NCBI GenBank assembly: GCA_963210315.1
Contig: OY723302.1
Location: 1,550,001 to 1,614,000 of the forward strand
Length of the DNA: 64,000 nucleotides
Source of the DNA: Rhynchopus euleeides
Lineage: Eukaryota; Euglenozoa; Diplonemea; Diplonemida; Diplonemidae
Direction of reading: 5' to 3'
Every line of letters starts with the position of its first letter. Position 1 is the stretch's first letter. The notes beneath the pieces are model-generated. The model searched no databases, was not told the DNA's origin, and worked only from the letters and a program-made list of their open reading frames with translations. A program made the translations under genes and the position numbers. Positions 24,006 to 39,171 of the stretch are shown piece by piece.

Positions 24006-24712
24006 AGGGGGGGGGGGGTGGGGTGGAGGAGGGGGTTCAAATGTGTGGCTGTGTGCCTGTGTGTGGGGGGTGTTTTTTTACACGAGAAAGGAGGTAACGG
24101 ATAGGAGGAGGGGGGGGGGGAGGGTAGGGTAGGGCACGACTGCTTTCCCGATCAACCCCGCTGTGTGCCTCCCCCACAGCCGAGGGGGGGGTGGGGTTGG
24201 TGTGTTATTTCATTCCAGCCATTCTTTGGTTTTGTTTTCAAATGTAACCGCTGCGGATTGTTGCCCTGATTTGATTAAGCAGATGAGCGCTAAAAGGGGG
24301 TAATGGGGCCGCTCCCTTGTGTATCCACACAAGGGAGCGAGCTGTTGTGGCGACCTGGCGTGCTCAAAAGTGCGCAGCGCCGCCCTGTGCCCCCCTCCCA
24401 TTCCCTTCTTCCGCCTGCACGCAGTGTAACTCGGGAAGCCAGATGGCGTCCCGCCCGACGGCTCCTTTTGCCCATTTTTTCCCCCTTTTGAGTTCGTCTC
24501 AAAACACTCAGTGTGCCCCGCATCTGAATTCCGGATTCCATGTGGGGCAGGGTTCGTCAACATAAGGTGACACCGCCCATCGGCGAAGTCTCTTAGAGTC
24601 GCAAGGAACGAAGGGGTGCTGAGATCGCCTGCCCACCACCCGCCCTTCTCTGCCTCTTCCCTTGCCTCCTCCTTGCATCCAATTCCATCACCCACACACC
24701 CCCCCCCCCCTA
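24006..24712. other. Intergenic stretch with a perfect hairpin
   Basis: No gene is seen. At 24310-24339 CGCTCCCTTGTG, loop TATCCA, CACAAGGGAGCG forms a perfect 12-bp stem. G-run and C-run tracts lie near 24005-24020, 24105-24130 and 24700-24710. Confidence 0.55.
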
Positions 24713-26045
24713 GGCCCCCAGATGTCCTTGAGAAAAACTGTAATTTTTTTGAAATATCCAGGTCTGGAGGTCAACAGTGCCAACCCACCCCCAAACCCAC
24801 TCCGGATATGAATTTCCGGAGGTTTTTACCCACTTTTGGGCCCACCAACCCTCATTTTTGGCCATTTTTTGGCATTTTTTTCGCTTTTCTGGGGTGAGTC
24901 CTGTGCAAGGTGGTTGCAGGGTCATTTTTGGGTAAAAATGTGCATTTTAACGCACTTCTACTGGTCCTAGAGGCCCTGGATGGTATACAATGTGCCCCAG
25001 GGATGCCTAGGGTACATTTTTCACCCGAAAACCACCCAACATGGGGTCTAGTCGCCCTAATTTTATCATTTTTTCGTAAAATTGGGACATTTACCCCACA
25101 TGGGCGAAACCCCCATTTTTCACAGTTTTTTCAAAATATCGGACCGAATTTGGGCAATTCGGTGGAGAAAACCTGTTCCGACAGGCCCATACACCCCTTT
25201 TAGGGCATTCCCAGTGGTTTCTGGGTGGTTATAGGGTTATAGGGTGCCTACAACATGGCTGCAGGATGTGTGCAGGGTCCTCCAACATCGTTGCAGGGTC
25301 CTTTTTTTGGGTAAAAAAAAGGCATTTTCACACACTTCTACTGGTCCTAGAGGCCCTGGATGGTATACAATGTACCCCAGGGATGCCTAGGGTACGTTTT
25401 TCACCCGAAAACCACCCAAAATGGGGTCTAGTCGCCCCGATTTTGTCATTTTTTCATAAAAATTAGGACGTTTACCACACACGGGCAAATTCCCCGTTCT
25501 TCACAGTTTTTTCAAATTCTCGGACCGAATTTGGGCAACTCGGTGTAGAAAACCTGTTCCGACAGGCCCATACACCCCTTATAGGGCAGGCTCAGTGGTT
25601 TCTGGGTGGTTATTGGGTTATTGTGTGCCTGCAACATGGTTGCAGGGTGTGTGCAGGGTGGTTGCAGGGTCCTTTTTTTGGGGTAAAAAACACATTTTCA
25701 CGTGATTCTACTGGTCCTAGAGGCCCTGGAGGGTATACAATGTACCCCAGGGATGTCTAGGGTACGTTTTTCACCCGAAAACCACCCAAAATGGGGTCTA
25801 GTTGCCCCGATTTTGTCATTTTTTCATGAAAATCGGGAGTTTGCCCATAATGGGCGAAACCCCCTTTTTTCACCGATTTTTCAAAAATTCGGGCCGAAAA
25901 TGGGCGACTAAGTGTGAAAAACCGGTTTCATTGGGTCCCCAGACATATTTTTGAGGCGGGTACACCCATTTTAGGTGCCAATAACCCTTGTTTGGGGTCG
26001 GAAAAATTTTTATTACAAATTTTTCAAGTACATCTGGTCCCCCCC
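24713..26045. mobile_element. TIR element carrying ~370-bp tandem units
   Basis: The ends are imperfect inverted copies: CCCCCAGATGTCCTTGAGAA at 24715-24735 against the reverse complement of the 26005-26041 region (AAATTTTTCAAGTACATCTG). The inside is almost wholly three head-to-tail units. No reading frame is convincing, so this looks like a non-autonomous element or a satellite captured between TIRs. Confidence 0.55.
24900..25990 (+). repeat. Three tandem units of ~370-380 bp
   Basis: The landmark CTACTGGTCCTAGAGGCCCT occurs at 24958, 25337 and 25707, spacings of 379 and 370. Each unit also repeats ATACAATGTACCCCAGGGAT, CACCCGAAAACCACCCAA and GGGGTCTAGTCGCC. Copies differ at scattered sites, so the array is not brand new. 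Confidence 0.9.
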
Positions 26046-26340
26046 CCCCCCCCCCCCACTTCACACGACAACCGCTCCCCCCCCCCCCCCCCCCACAAGC
26101 CAATTGATCTGCCTTGTACAGCATATCTGGTGTAGTGACTACAAAAAGGACTAACATTGCAAGAAGGTGCTGGGAGACTTACTTTTCCATTCACTCTCGA
26201 CGATCAAAACCCCCCCCCCCCCCCACAAGCCAACCCACCACCCACAAACTTGTTTGAGCACCGTAGGTGCGTAGGGGGGAGTCGTGAGGTCGAGGAAGGA
26301 CGGGCGATCTGACCTGTCGTGTTTTTCTTTTTACTATTAA

Positions 26341-26530
26341 GCACACTCGTGTGAGCGGAAAGCGCCCCACCACAGCTGCAACCAAACGTGCTCTATACAC
26401 TAACCCCACCCTTCATCAGGCTCAGGGTGTGATCAGTTCAGGGTTTTGTGTGTAGAAGCGTCAACGCAACAAACAAAGGAAATTCATCAGAGCGGTTGTA
26501 GCTGTGAAGTGATAGGGCGCTTTCCACTTG
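26341..26530 (+). mobile_element. MITE-like element, family A, copy 2 (best preserved)
   Basis: The left end GCGGAAAGCGCCCCACCACA, then GCTGCAACC, is mirrored at the right by GGTTGTAGCTGTGAAGTGAT, then AGGGCGCTTTCCAC. Between them lie AAACGTGCTCTATACACT, CCCTTCATCAGGCTCAGG, GTGTGATCA and TGTGTGTAGAAGCGTCAACG. This copy defines the family. It sits ~400 bp upstream of the M8 protease gene. Confidence 0.75.
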
Positions 26531-26931
26531 CAATACGCAAGGTTGGAAGGGGGGCTGAGGGGAAACACCGCACAACTCACAGCAGGATTTGTGTCTCTTT
26601 GTTCCCCGCTCCAGCCCCTCCGCACGTGAACTGATACTACAAGCAGACCTGGATGAACTGACCTCCCCCTATCTCCTTTGTATCCTCTGACCGAGCAAGA
26701 CTCCCCCACCGCCCACCACCCCCACCCCACCCCACAGGGATCTGTTGCGTTACACGACCCCTCAGCGCGACCCCTCCGCTTTACACCTTTCCTCCTCACT
26801 CGGCAGCTCTCCCACCCCCCCCCCCCCTCTCCTACTTCCACCCGCGGGCATGCCGTGAAGGAAACCCAGGCCCAGGGGGTGAGTTGTGTGTGCCGGCTGT
26901 TTCCCTCTCGCACATCATCACCACCACCACC

Positions 26932-29900
26932 ATGATGCCCCCTCCAACGCTGCCCACCACCCACCCCCTTCTGCTCCTCCTCCTCTCCCGTGCTGCCCTC
27001 GGGCATGTCTGCATCCACGACACCATCAGCACCGGGGTGATGGAGTACACCGCTGCGCGGTTCACCCCACACCCCCCCGCGGACAACGCGACGGTCGCTG
27101 CAGGCATGGTCCCCCTCACCATCCGGTTTGAAGAGGCGTTTGGGGCGGAGGGGAAGAGCTGCACAGCAGCGGGGCAGCGCATCGCCGTCGGCAGCCCCGC
27201 GGGGAGCACGATAGAGTGTTGGAGGGACAGGGGGGTGATGCGGGACTGCTGGGTGGTGTGCCGTGACTCGGATGTCATGCCGGGGGAGGCGAAGGCTCTC
27301 ATCCGGGAGGCGATGTCGCTTGTCACGGCGTATCTCAGCCGCGCCCTCCGTGTCAGGCGTGAGTGGGGGACGGTGCGGCTCTCCAACACACCCTGCATGT
27401 CGCACACCCCACCCAGCTGGGCTCAGGACAGTGGACTCCGCGATGCGCACCACCTCATCCTCCTCTCTGACGAGCCCCTCTCACAGTTCGGAGGGGATAC
27501 CCTCGCCTATTCCGTCCCCTGCCAGCACGCCCCCGATCTCCGCCCTGTCTTAAGCTATATCGCGGTCTCCCCCCACGCCCTCCTCCAGGCGGCGCAACGC
27601 CTCGGAGGTTCGGAGGTTTGGAGCCCCGCCTCCTCCCCCACCTCCCCTGCTGCCGACCACCTCTTTTCCGTCCTCCTCCACGAGGTTGTCCACGCCCTGG
27701 GGTTCTCCGCAGGCCTCTACGGCGCCATGTCACCGAGAAGCTTCCTCAACGGAGGTGTTGGGGGAGCCACCTCAGCGGAGCATCAGATCCCCTACGCCGC
27801 GGCGAACCCACAGAGGTATCCCTTGGGCCCTGTGTTAGGCCCCGGGGTCACAGCTATCCGGGGAGGAGGTGCATTGGATACAGTCGGGTTTAACTTCACT
27901 CCCGGGGGTGGTGTGGGGGGTTCGGCGAAGAGGGGGGCCTATCTGGTCACCCCGGAGGTGTTGCGTGTTGGAGCGGGTTATTTTAAATGCACTGCGCTTC
28001 TCGCAGGAAACGCTCCGCATGACGTGTTGGGTGTGGAGCTCGAGGATGCCTCCCCCAGCCATTTTGAGAAGCGAATCCTCTACGACGAGCTGATGACTGC
28101 GGAGGTTGCTGGGGCGGCCTCCCTCAGCATCTTAACACTCGCTTTCCTCCGCGACACCGGGTGGTACGCCACAGAGCACTCCGAAGCAGGCCCCATGCGA
28201 TACGGCAGCTCCCAGGGATGCCCCTTCCTCAACCCCGCGCAGTGCCCCGACGGGAGGAGGGGCGCCCCCACCTCCGCGACGACCCCACCATCTCCTCCTG
28301 ACACGGCAGATGGTGGTGACGGAAACTCCACGGAGGGGATGCCGGGGAATAGCTCTATAGGGAGTGGAGGGGGTGGCGGGTCCGCCCTCTGCGGGAGTGA
28401 CGAGGCTTTGGTAAGATCCTGCTCCCCGGATGGGGTGACTTCCACGCTGTGCACCGTGAGGTCTTACTACGACGATTTCCAGAGGGATGCGGAGAACGCC
28501 GGGGCGTCGGGGGGGCTGAACCACCGCATCCCGCCTTCGATCCGGGCCATGCAGAGTGGAAACCACAACGGGAGGAGGTTTGGCGACCCCTATGTCGGAG
28601 GGGACTGGTTTGCAGACTTCTGCGGGGTAACCCGTGTGGAGCACTTCCCCCCGCCTGCAGGGTATCCTCTCGGGTCTCGGAGCTGCGTTTCCTACTTCGG
28701 TGGTGGGGGTGTCGGAGGCACCTCCCCTGCCGAACCCACCACGCCACACCCCGCGCAGTGCTTCGAGTCAACCGTAATCAGCGTGAAGGATACCCCCGAT
28801 GAGTACTACCTCTCTGGCTATGGCTTGGAGTGCCCCAACCTCACCCCGGATCGGGTTGCCCGGTTTGGAAGCGCCTTCCCTCTGGGGGGCGGAGGCGGCC
28901 CCTCCAGGTTTGGGAACATCCGGAGGCAGGCGACCTGCCGCAACGCCGCGCTAAGGTTTGGGGTGGAGAGGCCCGACCCGATGGGTATATCCGACCCCAC
29001 CTTCCCAAAGGGGTGCTTTGTGAACTGGGAGACCGGGGGGGTGTTTTTCAACGCGGTGTTCTCCAGCAGATACGACGAGCCGTCGCCTCAGGGATACCTC
29101 CGCTACATCGGGGACGGGGTGGCGCACACGCGGTACCGCCTGACACCCCTCTGCGTCGAAAACTCGGAGCACCCCCTCCCGGCATGCCTCCAGGCGGCCT
29201 GCACCGCAGACGGGCAGATCCTCATCCAAATCAACGACAGGGATGAGGAGATCGCACACTCCTCCGGGTCATTCTTCCCCTGCCCCGCCGGCGCCGGGAT
29301 CAAGCTTCTCCCCGAGGCGCTTGCCCTCTCCTCAGACTCCCGTGGGGGCGCGTCCCTCACCTCGCTCCTCCGCCCCGCCTTCGACGAATCCCCCGGGGAC
29401 CTCACCGTGATGACCCACTGGAGCTACGGCCGCATCGCCTGCCCAGCCTCCGCGCAGCTCCGCTGCGCGGAGGGTCTCGGCCTGCCGAGGGTCACCCCTC
29501 CAACCATCTCCGCGGTCTCCCCTGCCAGCCTCTCTGTCTCCGGAGGGGATGTGGTGGAGATTCGTGGGGCCGGGTTCTCATTAGAGTGTGATGTCTACAT
29601 CGGGGAGGAGCGGTGCCAAGCCCTCTCGGTTGCGGAGGCGGGGTCGGTCCTCCGGGTCAAAACAGGCGAGTTTGTCAAGCGGGATGTGGGGGAGGAGGGG
29701 GGTCCGGGCATCCCGGTGAGCGTCGCGGTGCACTGCCCTGAGGGGGCGGCTGCCCCAACCCCACCCCAACCTCTCTGCCACCCATCCCGCCCCAACTGCC
29801 TCGCGGCCTACGCCCCGGGTGTGGTCCGGCTCTCACAGAGAGGCCCCGAGAGGCTGCAACGCACCCTCGACAGCCTTGCCCCCACCCCTTCACCTCCCTC

Positions 29901-30222
29901 CGACGTGCAGTGGGGCGTCTGGCTCGCGCTTGCCATAGGATGCTGTGTTGTAACGGCGTTTGCAGGCCTCGCCCTCTACGCCTTGCGTGCCTCCTACAAG
30001 CGGAAATCCAGGGGGAGGGAGGAGAAAGGGGTCGGGGCACAGCAAGGAAGGTCGGGCACGCCACTCGATGAGGAGTCGCAGCAGGGGGACGGGGGTGCGG
30101 TGGAGGTGTGGGCTGGAGGTGGAGATGGTGGAGGAGGTGGGTGGGGGGGCTACAGCCCGTCGCAGGATCTGGAGCCGATGGACATGCGGGAGTTGCGGAT
30201 GAAGGCGGGGTTGCACGGGTGA
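26932..30222 (+). CDS. Leishmanolysin-like (M8) metalloprotease with IPT/TIG domain and membrane anchor
   Basis: Zinc endopeptidase of the leishmanolysin/GP63 family, predicted at the cell surface (1096 aa). I use the ATG at 26932 because it opens a signal peptide (MMPPPTLPTTHPLLLLLLSR); an upstream in-frame extension has no ATG. The zinc site HEVVH is at residues 250-254 in HEVVHALGFS. The third histidine is probably H377 in SHFEKR, and the Met-turn is ELM with M388; SHFEKR plus DELM is characteristic of M8. The His spacing is longer than usual because of an insert. A Cys-rich region follows, then an IPT/TIG-like domain near residues 856-940 (ISAVSPASLSVSGGDVVEIR). A single transmembrane helix lies near 994-1019, followed by a ~75-residue cytoplasmic tail. 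Leishmania GP63 is GPI-anchored, so this anchor differs. No introns. Confidence 0.92.
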   Translation: MMPPPTLPTTHPLLLLLLSRAALGHVCIHDTISTGVMEYTAARFTPHPPADNATVAAGMVPLTIRFEEAFGAEGKSCTAAGQRIAVGSPAGSTIECWRDRGVMRDCWVVCRDSDVMPGEAKALIREAMSLVTAYLSRALRVRREWGTVRLSNTPCMSHTPPSWAQDSGLRDAHHLILLSDEPLSQFGGDTLAYSVPCQHAPDLRPVLSYIAVSPHALLQAAQRLGGSEVWSPASSPTSPAADHLFSVLLHEVVHALGFSAGLYGAMSPRSFLNGGVGGATSAEHQIPYAAANPQRYPLGPVLGPGVTAIRGGGALDTVGFNFTPGGGVGGSAKRGAYLVTPEVLRVGAGYFKCTALLAGNAPHDVLGVELEDASPSHFEKRILYDELMTAEVAGAASLSILTLAFLRDTGWYATEHSEAGPMRYGSSQGCPFLNPAQCPDGRRGAPTSATTPPSPPDTADGGDGNSTEGMPGNSSIGSGGGGGSALCGSDEALVRSCSPDGVTSTLCTVRSYYDDFQRDAENAGASGGLNHRIPPSIRAMQSGNHNGRRFGDPYVGGDWFADFCGVTRVEHFPPPAGYPLGSRSCVSYFGGGGVGGTSPAEPTTPHPAQCFESTVISVKDTPDEYYLSGYGLECPNLTPDRVARFGSAFPLGGGGGPSRFGNIRRQATCRNAALRFGVERPDPMGISDPTFPKGCFVNWETGGVFFNAVFSSRYDEPSPQGYLRYIGDGVAHTRYRLTPLCVENSEHPLPACLQAACTADGQILIQINDRDEEIAHSSGSFFPCPAGAGIKLLPEALALSSDSRGGASLTSLLRPAFDESPGDLTVMTHWSYGRIACPASAQLRCAEGLGLPRVTPPTISAVSPASLSVSGGDVVEIRGAGFSLECDVYIGEERCQALSVAEAGSVLRVKTGEFVKRDVGEEGGPGIPVSVAVHCPEGAAAPTPPQPLCHPSRPNCLAAYAPGVVRLSQRGPERLQRTLDSLAPTPSPPSDVQWGVWLALAIGCCVVTAFAGLALYALRASYKRKSRGREEKGVGAQQGRSGTPLDEESQQGDGGAVEVWAGGGDGGGGGWGGYSPSQDLEPMDMRELRMKAGLHG

Positions 30223-30617
30223 ATGTGAATGGGGGGTGTGCGATCCGCTCCTCTGGTGTGTTATTGGGGGTGGGGTGGGGTTGGGGGGGGTGTGTGTGGA
30301 GTGGCCCACCCCCCACCCACCTCCTCTCTGCTACAGTCATGTATGGAGTGTGAAGGAGTGTGAAGCTCCCGATAGATTCTCTTTGGAGGGGTGGTTCTGT
30401 TAGATCCGCCGCCCTCGCCTCAGCATCTCAAGTGTGAATCGCATCCGTCCCCTCCCCCCTCACCCCCTCCTACCCCGCCCTCCCTCCCTCCCTGAGGCTT
30501 CAGGGTGTTGACACCTGCTTCGCTATCGGGACCAAGAAAAAACCTCACCCCAACCCCCACCGCCCTTCAGGAGATACACAACCCCACAGGCACCTGTGTG
30601 GTGCTGCGCTCCGCGTC
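30223..30617. other. Intergenic, with candidate trans-splice acceptor
   Basis: The pyrimidine-rich tract 30440-30490 and CCACCGCCCTTCAG ending at 30570 precede the next ATG by 47 bases. Nothing else is seen. Confidence 0.4.
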
Positions 30618-30935
30618 ATGGGTAAGAAGGGGCGTTCCAAGATTGGCGGTGGGAAGACGAAAATCGATGCCGTGCAGAAGGCACGTCAGGTCGGGAAGAG
30701 CGGGCGCATCAAGAGGAAGCGCGGTGACTCGCGCACCATGACGCAGTACGCCGTTGTCAGCAAGGTGCTGAAGCAGAAGAAGGGAGGGAAGGCGGTCTAC
30801 GGCGAGCGCAAATGCGCCATCCATGCCGTGTGCGATTGCCTCAACCGGGCCAACCCCGTCCACAACTACAAAATCCTCTCCGGAGAAGGCGACGAAGGCC
30901 AGGGCCGCTCCAAGGGGAAGAAGAAGAGGAGGTAG
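30618..30935 (+). CDS. Small very basic protein (105 aa)
   Basis: I do not recognise this protein. It has 31 Lys/Arg in 105 residues, a basic N-terminus (MGKKGRSKIGGGKTKID), a more structured centre (MTQYAVVSKVLKQKKGG, then ERKCAIHAVCDCLNRAN) and a basic tail ending GKKKRR. This suggests a nucleic-acid-binding protein of nucleus or nucleolus, perhaps chromatin- or ribosome-associated; that is inference from composition. The ATG has a likely trans-splice AG 48 bases upstream. The gene lies tightly between two long genes on the same strand. Codon use is GC3-rich like its neighbours. Confidence 0.7.
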   Translation: MGKKGRSKIGGGKTKIDAVQKARQVGKSGRIKRKRGDSRTMTQYAVVSKVLKQKKGGKAVYGERKCAIHAVCDCLNRANPVHNYKILSGEGDEGQGRSKGKKKRR

Positions 30936-31810
30936 TGACGGCGATACACAACGTCTGCCGCCAAATCACCCCCGTCTCCCCCCCCCCCCCCTCTGTCTCA
31001 ACCGCGCCAGCTCTAGCTAGCCCCCTGCTGGGTGGGGTGGGAAGGGAACGGGGGAGGGGCGGTTACGGCGGTTACGCCCCTATCTGCCCCCGCACCCACA
31101 CAAGAGGGGGGGTTTCATTCTTCTTCTCCGTCTAGCCTCCACCGCAAGCTGTCGTGCCGCCCCCCCCCCCCCCCCCCCTCCCCTGCGCTGGTGTGGTGGA
31201 CTTTCTTTGAGGGTTGGGGAGGGGGGGAGGGGGGGGTCTTGATGCTGCCTCAGGAGCTGCTGAGGGGGGCAGATCAGTGGGGTCTTCTTTTTTTTCGATT
31301 TTATATCAGCGCCGCCGGGTTGCAGCTTAGTCGGTCATATCATCATGTGTTGTACAAACAAAGGGCGGTCGGGTGTTGGTTGTGCAGGGGGTGTGTGTGT
31401 GTGCCTGTCGCTCGAGCGTAAGGCAATCCCCTCCTGGAGACATGACAGCAAGACCCCCCCCCCCCCACACACACACACACACACACACACACAGCAGCTG
31501 CCCGCCCCCCCCTCTTCCCTTCCCCTTCCCCTTGTCACCGCCCCCGCCACACCTCAGATCAAACGCTATATGCGCTGTGTGCGCTGCTGCGGTGCCATCA
31601 CACCTCGCATTACACCACCCCGACCCACCACCCCCTCTTCACAGCACACACAAGACACCCCCACCGTCAAGCTGCACGGCATGCCCTCGCCCCTTGTTGG
31701 CCGGTAGCACTCCCGTCGCCGGGAGGGGGAGTCTGTGGAGGGGGTGGTGGTGGTGGTGGTGGTGATATATTGGTTGGGCGGGGGGGGCCACCACCACCAC
31801 CACCACCCCG
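30936..31810. other. Intergenic with several microsatellites
   Basis: C-runs (30979-30992, 31158-31180), a (CA)n tract at about 31467-31493, (GGT)n at about 31746-31765 and (CCA)n at 31789-31807, just before the next ATG. No gene is seen. Confidence 0.6.
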
Positions 31811-37022
<5,212 letters not shown>

Positions 37023-38411
37023 GCACGCCTGCCGCCCCCTCCCCCGCCTCCCAAGTTGACACGGTGCCTCATGAGGCAGTCTTGCTGACTGGTGCTGCAG
37101 TGCCCGAGACAGGTCGGCCCGGGCGGACCCTCGGTGCCTCGAGTCCTACGGACCCCAGTCGCTTCTCGACACTCTTTCGGCAAACCGTTCAGCGCACCCC
37201 TTTCTCAGAGAAACGTATTGTAGTTTGGGCCCTCTCATGCTTGCATCGTGGAGTGCCTCCTGGAGTGCACAACGTGAGAACTGAGCCTGCCCAGAGGAAC
37301 AGCAGGTCTATTGAAGTGCGCCATTTCTCATGCCAAAGAGCAGGGCTCGCTGTGGTGCCCTCTGCGCTGCTGCGAAATGACTCGCGTGTGGGTGTGGGTG
37401 TGGGTGGTGTGTGTGCAGGCGTCTCCGTTGCCTGTATTTTGCCACTTCGCCCCCTGCCCCCCCCACCCACCCCCACCACACTGGCCAGGGGCGACGTGGG
37501 TTATCCACTGTTGCCCACACCTGTTTGTCGTGGCACACAGAACGAACCCCCCGGAATCTTGCCCGTGCTTCCCACGCACCCTCATGCAGTGAGAGAGAGA
37601 GAGAGAGAGAGGGGGGCCGGCACAACCCCCGTCCCCCTTTGAAGCCTTCGGCCCCGCCAGGGGATGCAAGAGGATCAGCGTCATTTGATTACGCCGCCCT
37701 TTGTGGCTCTTGCCACAGCCCCCAGCCCCCCTGTGTTGGGCTCAAAAGAATAGGACCCGGTGGGGCCGTCGGGGCACCCGTATGCCTTGTTGGGTGATGT
37801 GTTTTTTTTGCGCACGCGCTTTTGTGCAAAAACCGTTTTCAACGGTTTCAATGGGAGAGACTGGGGGTGGGTTGGGGGTGCTAGATCTAGTTAACTATTA
37901 GTTGAGTGCAGTAGGTCACAACAGCGCCACCCCCCTGCACTGTCTGAGTGGTTGCCTGAAAGACAGGGAGGCATCCACCAGATGTGGCGTGGCGTGACTC
38001 CGGCGGCACAGGGGTGGGGTGGAAGCGTCACGCATGAATCTCAGGAAAGGAATAAAGGAACTGGTATGGGTGGCCGGGTGCTGTTTTTTCCCGAAAAAGT
38101 ATATCATGTGTACCTTGGCTTCCCAGCACCCGACAGCAATCGGATATGCAGGCATTGCCTGCCTGCACATCCGATTGCGGCGAAATAGAGTTGCCTGAAC
38201 GTCCCGTCACCTCCCCCTGTGGTTATAATGCTATTGTATGCTGGGGCTTCCGATTGCGGCGACGGATGTCAAAGGCGGTCTGCGCCCCCCTGCCCCACCT
38301 CCTCCCCCACCAATGGCGCCCCCCTTGGTTGTTTTGGTGTACTCTCGCGGACCCGCGGAAGCGAATGTTGGTCACACACACACCGGTCATACCTTTTCAC
38401 TCTCCCCCCAC
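37023..38411. other. Gene-free stretch with hairpin and microsatellite
   Basis: No gene is seen. A (GA)n run lies at about 37591-37611. At 38136-38178 GCAATCGGATATGCAGGCA, loop TTGCC, and its inverse form a 19-bp stem with one mismatch. Confidence 0.6.
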
Positions 38412-38480
38412 AAACCCTTCATCAAGGCCAAAAATGGCGTGATCATCATTTCAGAGGGTTGTGTGTTAGAAGCGTCCATC
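38412..38480 (+). repeat. MITE family A, partial copy 4
   Basis: Shares CCCTTCATCA, GTGATCAT.ATTTCAG and GTGTGT.AGAAGCGTC with the core of the element at 26341. Both ends are too diverged to define. Confidence 0.5.
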
Positions 38481-39171
38481 GTGCGAACTATCAAACAGGC
38501 GCGTCAGCGGCGTGGCATCACTACTGCACAGTGATTACAGTGATTATTTCGATTTCGCCCGTGTTGTTGTGTTGTTTTGGCGGATAAATCGCCTCCATCC
38601 AACTCACACCGCACCCCCACTCCCATCCCCATCTCCATTGCTCCAAAAGGATATCACTGTCAGCCATCATAAGCTCGTCATCAATCATTGTTTGTGTTAT
38701 ATTGTGTGAATTGCTGTGTGTATCTTCCATTTTTCTCCGAACAAACATCCCCCTTTCTCCCGCCCCCTCCCACACTTCACTTGGGTCGGGAGGGGCAGAA
38801 AAACAGAGAGGGGAAGGAAAGAAAAGAAGGGACTAAACGCATCCAATCGTCACAAAGGGTGGTCTTGACACTCCTTTCTGATCGGATCAGCTAAACCCTG
38901 TGCGGGGTGGGGGGGGGGGGGTGAGGGGACTCGGGGTGCACCCCCAGCATTCTGAGCGTGGGGTGTCCACACCCACATCCACCTTTCTTTTCCCTCTCTC
39001 TCTCTCTCTTTTCCCTCTCCTCTTTCCCCACATTTCCCCCACACACACACACCCACCTCTTTATAAATGACATTCGTTGCACGCCTGCAGGCTCAGCTTG
39101 CAACCCCATTCTCCCGGGCTTGGCTAGGGTGCTTGTGGGGGGGTCGGCGTGAAGGTTTCGCGGGGCCCCAG
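38481..39171. promoter_or_regulatory. Leader of glycerol kinase; likely trans-splice acceptor at 39089-39090
   Basis: A long CT-tract (38987-39060) is followed by GCACGCCTGCAG ending at 39090. If a spliced leader is added there, the upstream in-frame ATG at 39067 is removed and 39172 becomes the first ATG. The rest of the stretch shows nothing gene-like. Confidence 0.45.

Noticed and set aside
24118..24135. Telomere-like GGGTAGGGTAGGG
   Set aside because: Only two or three units inside G-rich simple sequence between genes.
26884..26931. Upstream in-frame extension of the M8 protease
   Set aside because: Begins at TTG, not ATG; the ATG at 26932 opens a clean signal peptide.
39067..39171. 35-residue N-terminal targeting peptide on glycerol kinase
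   Set aside because: Possible, but an AG after a long CT-tract at 39090 would remove the upstream ATG, and the C-terminal AKL already gives a location signal.
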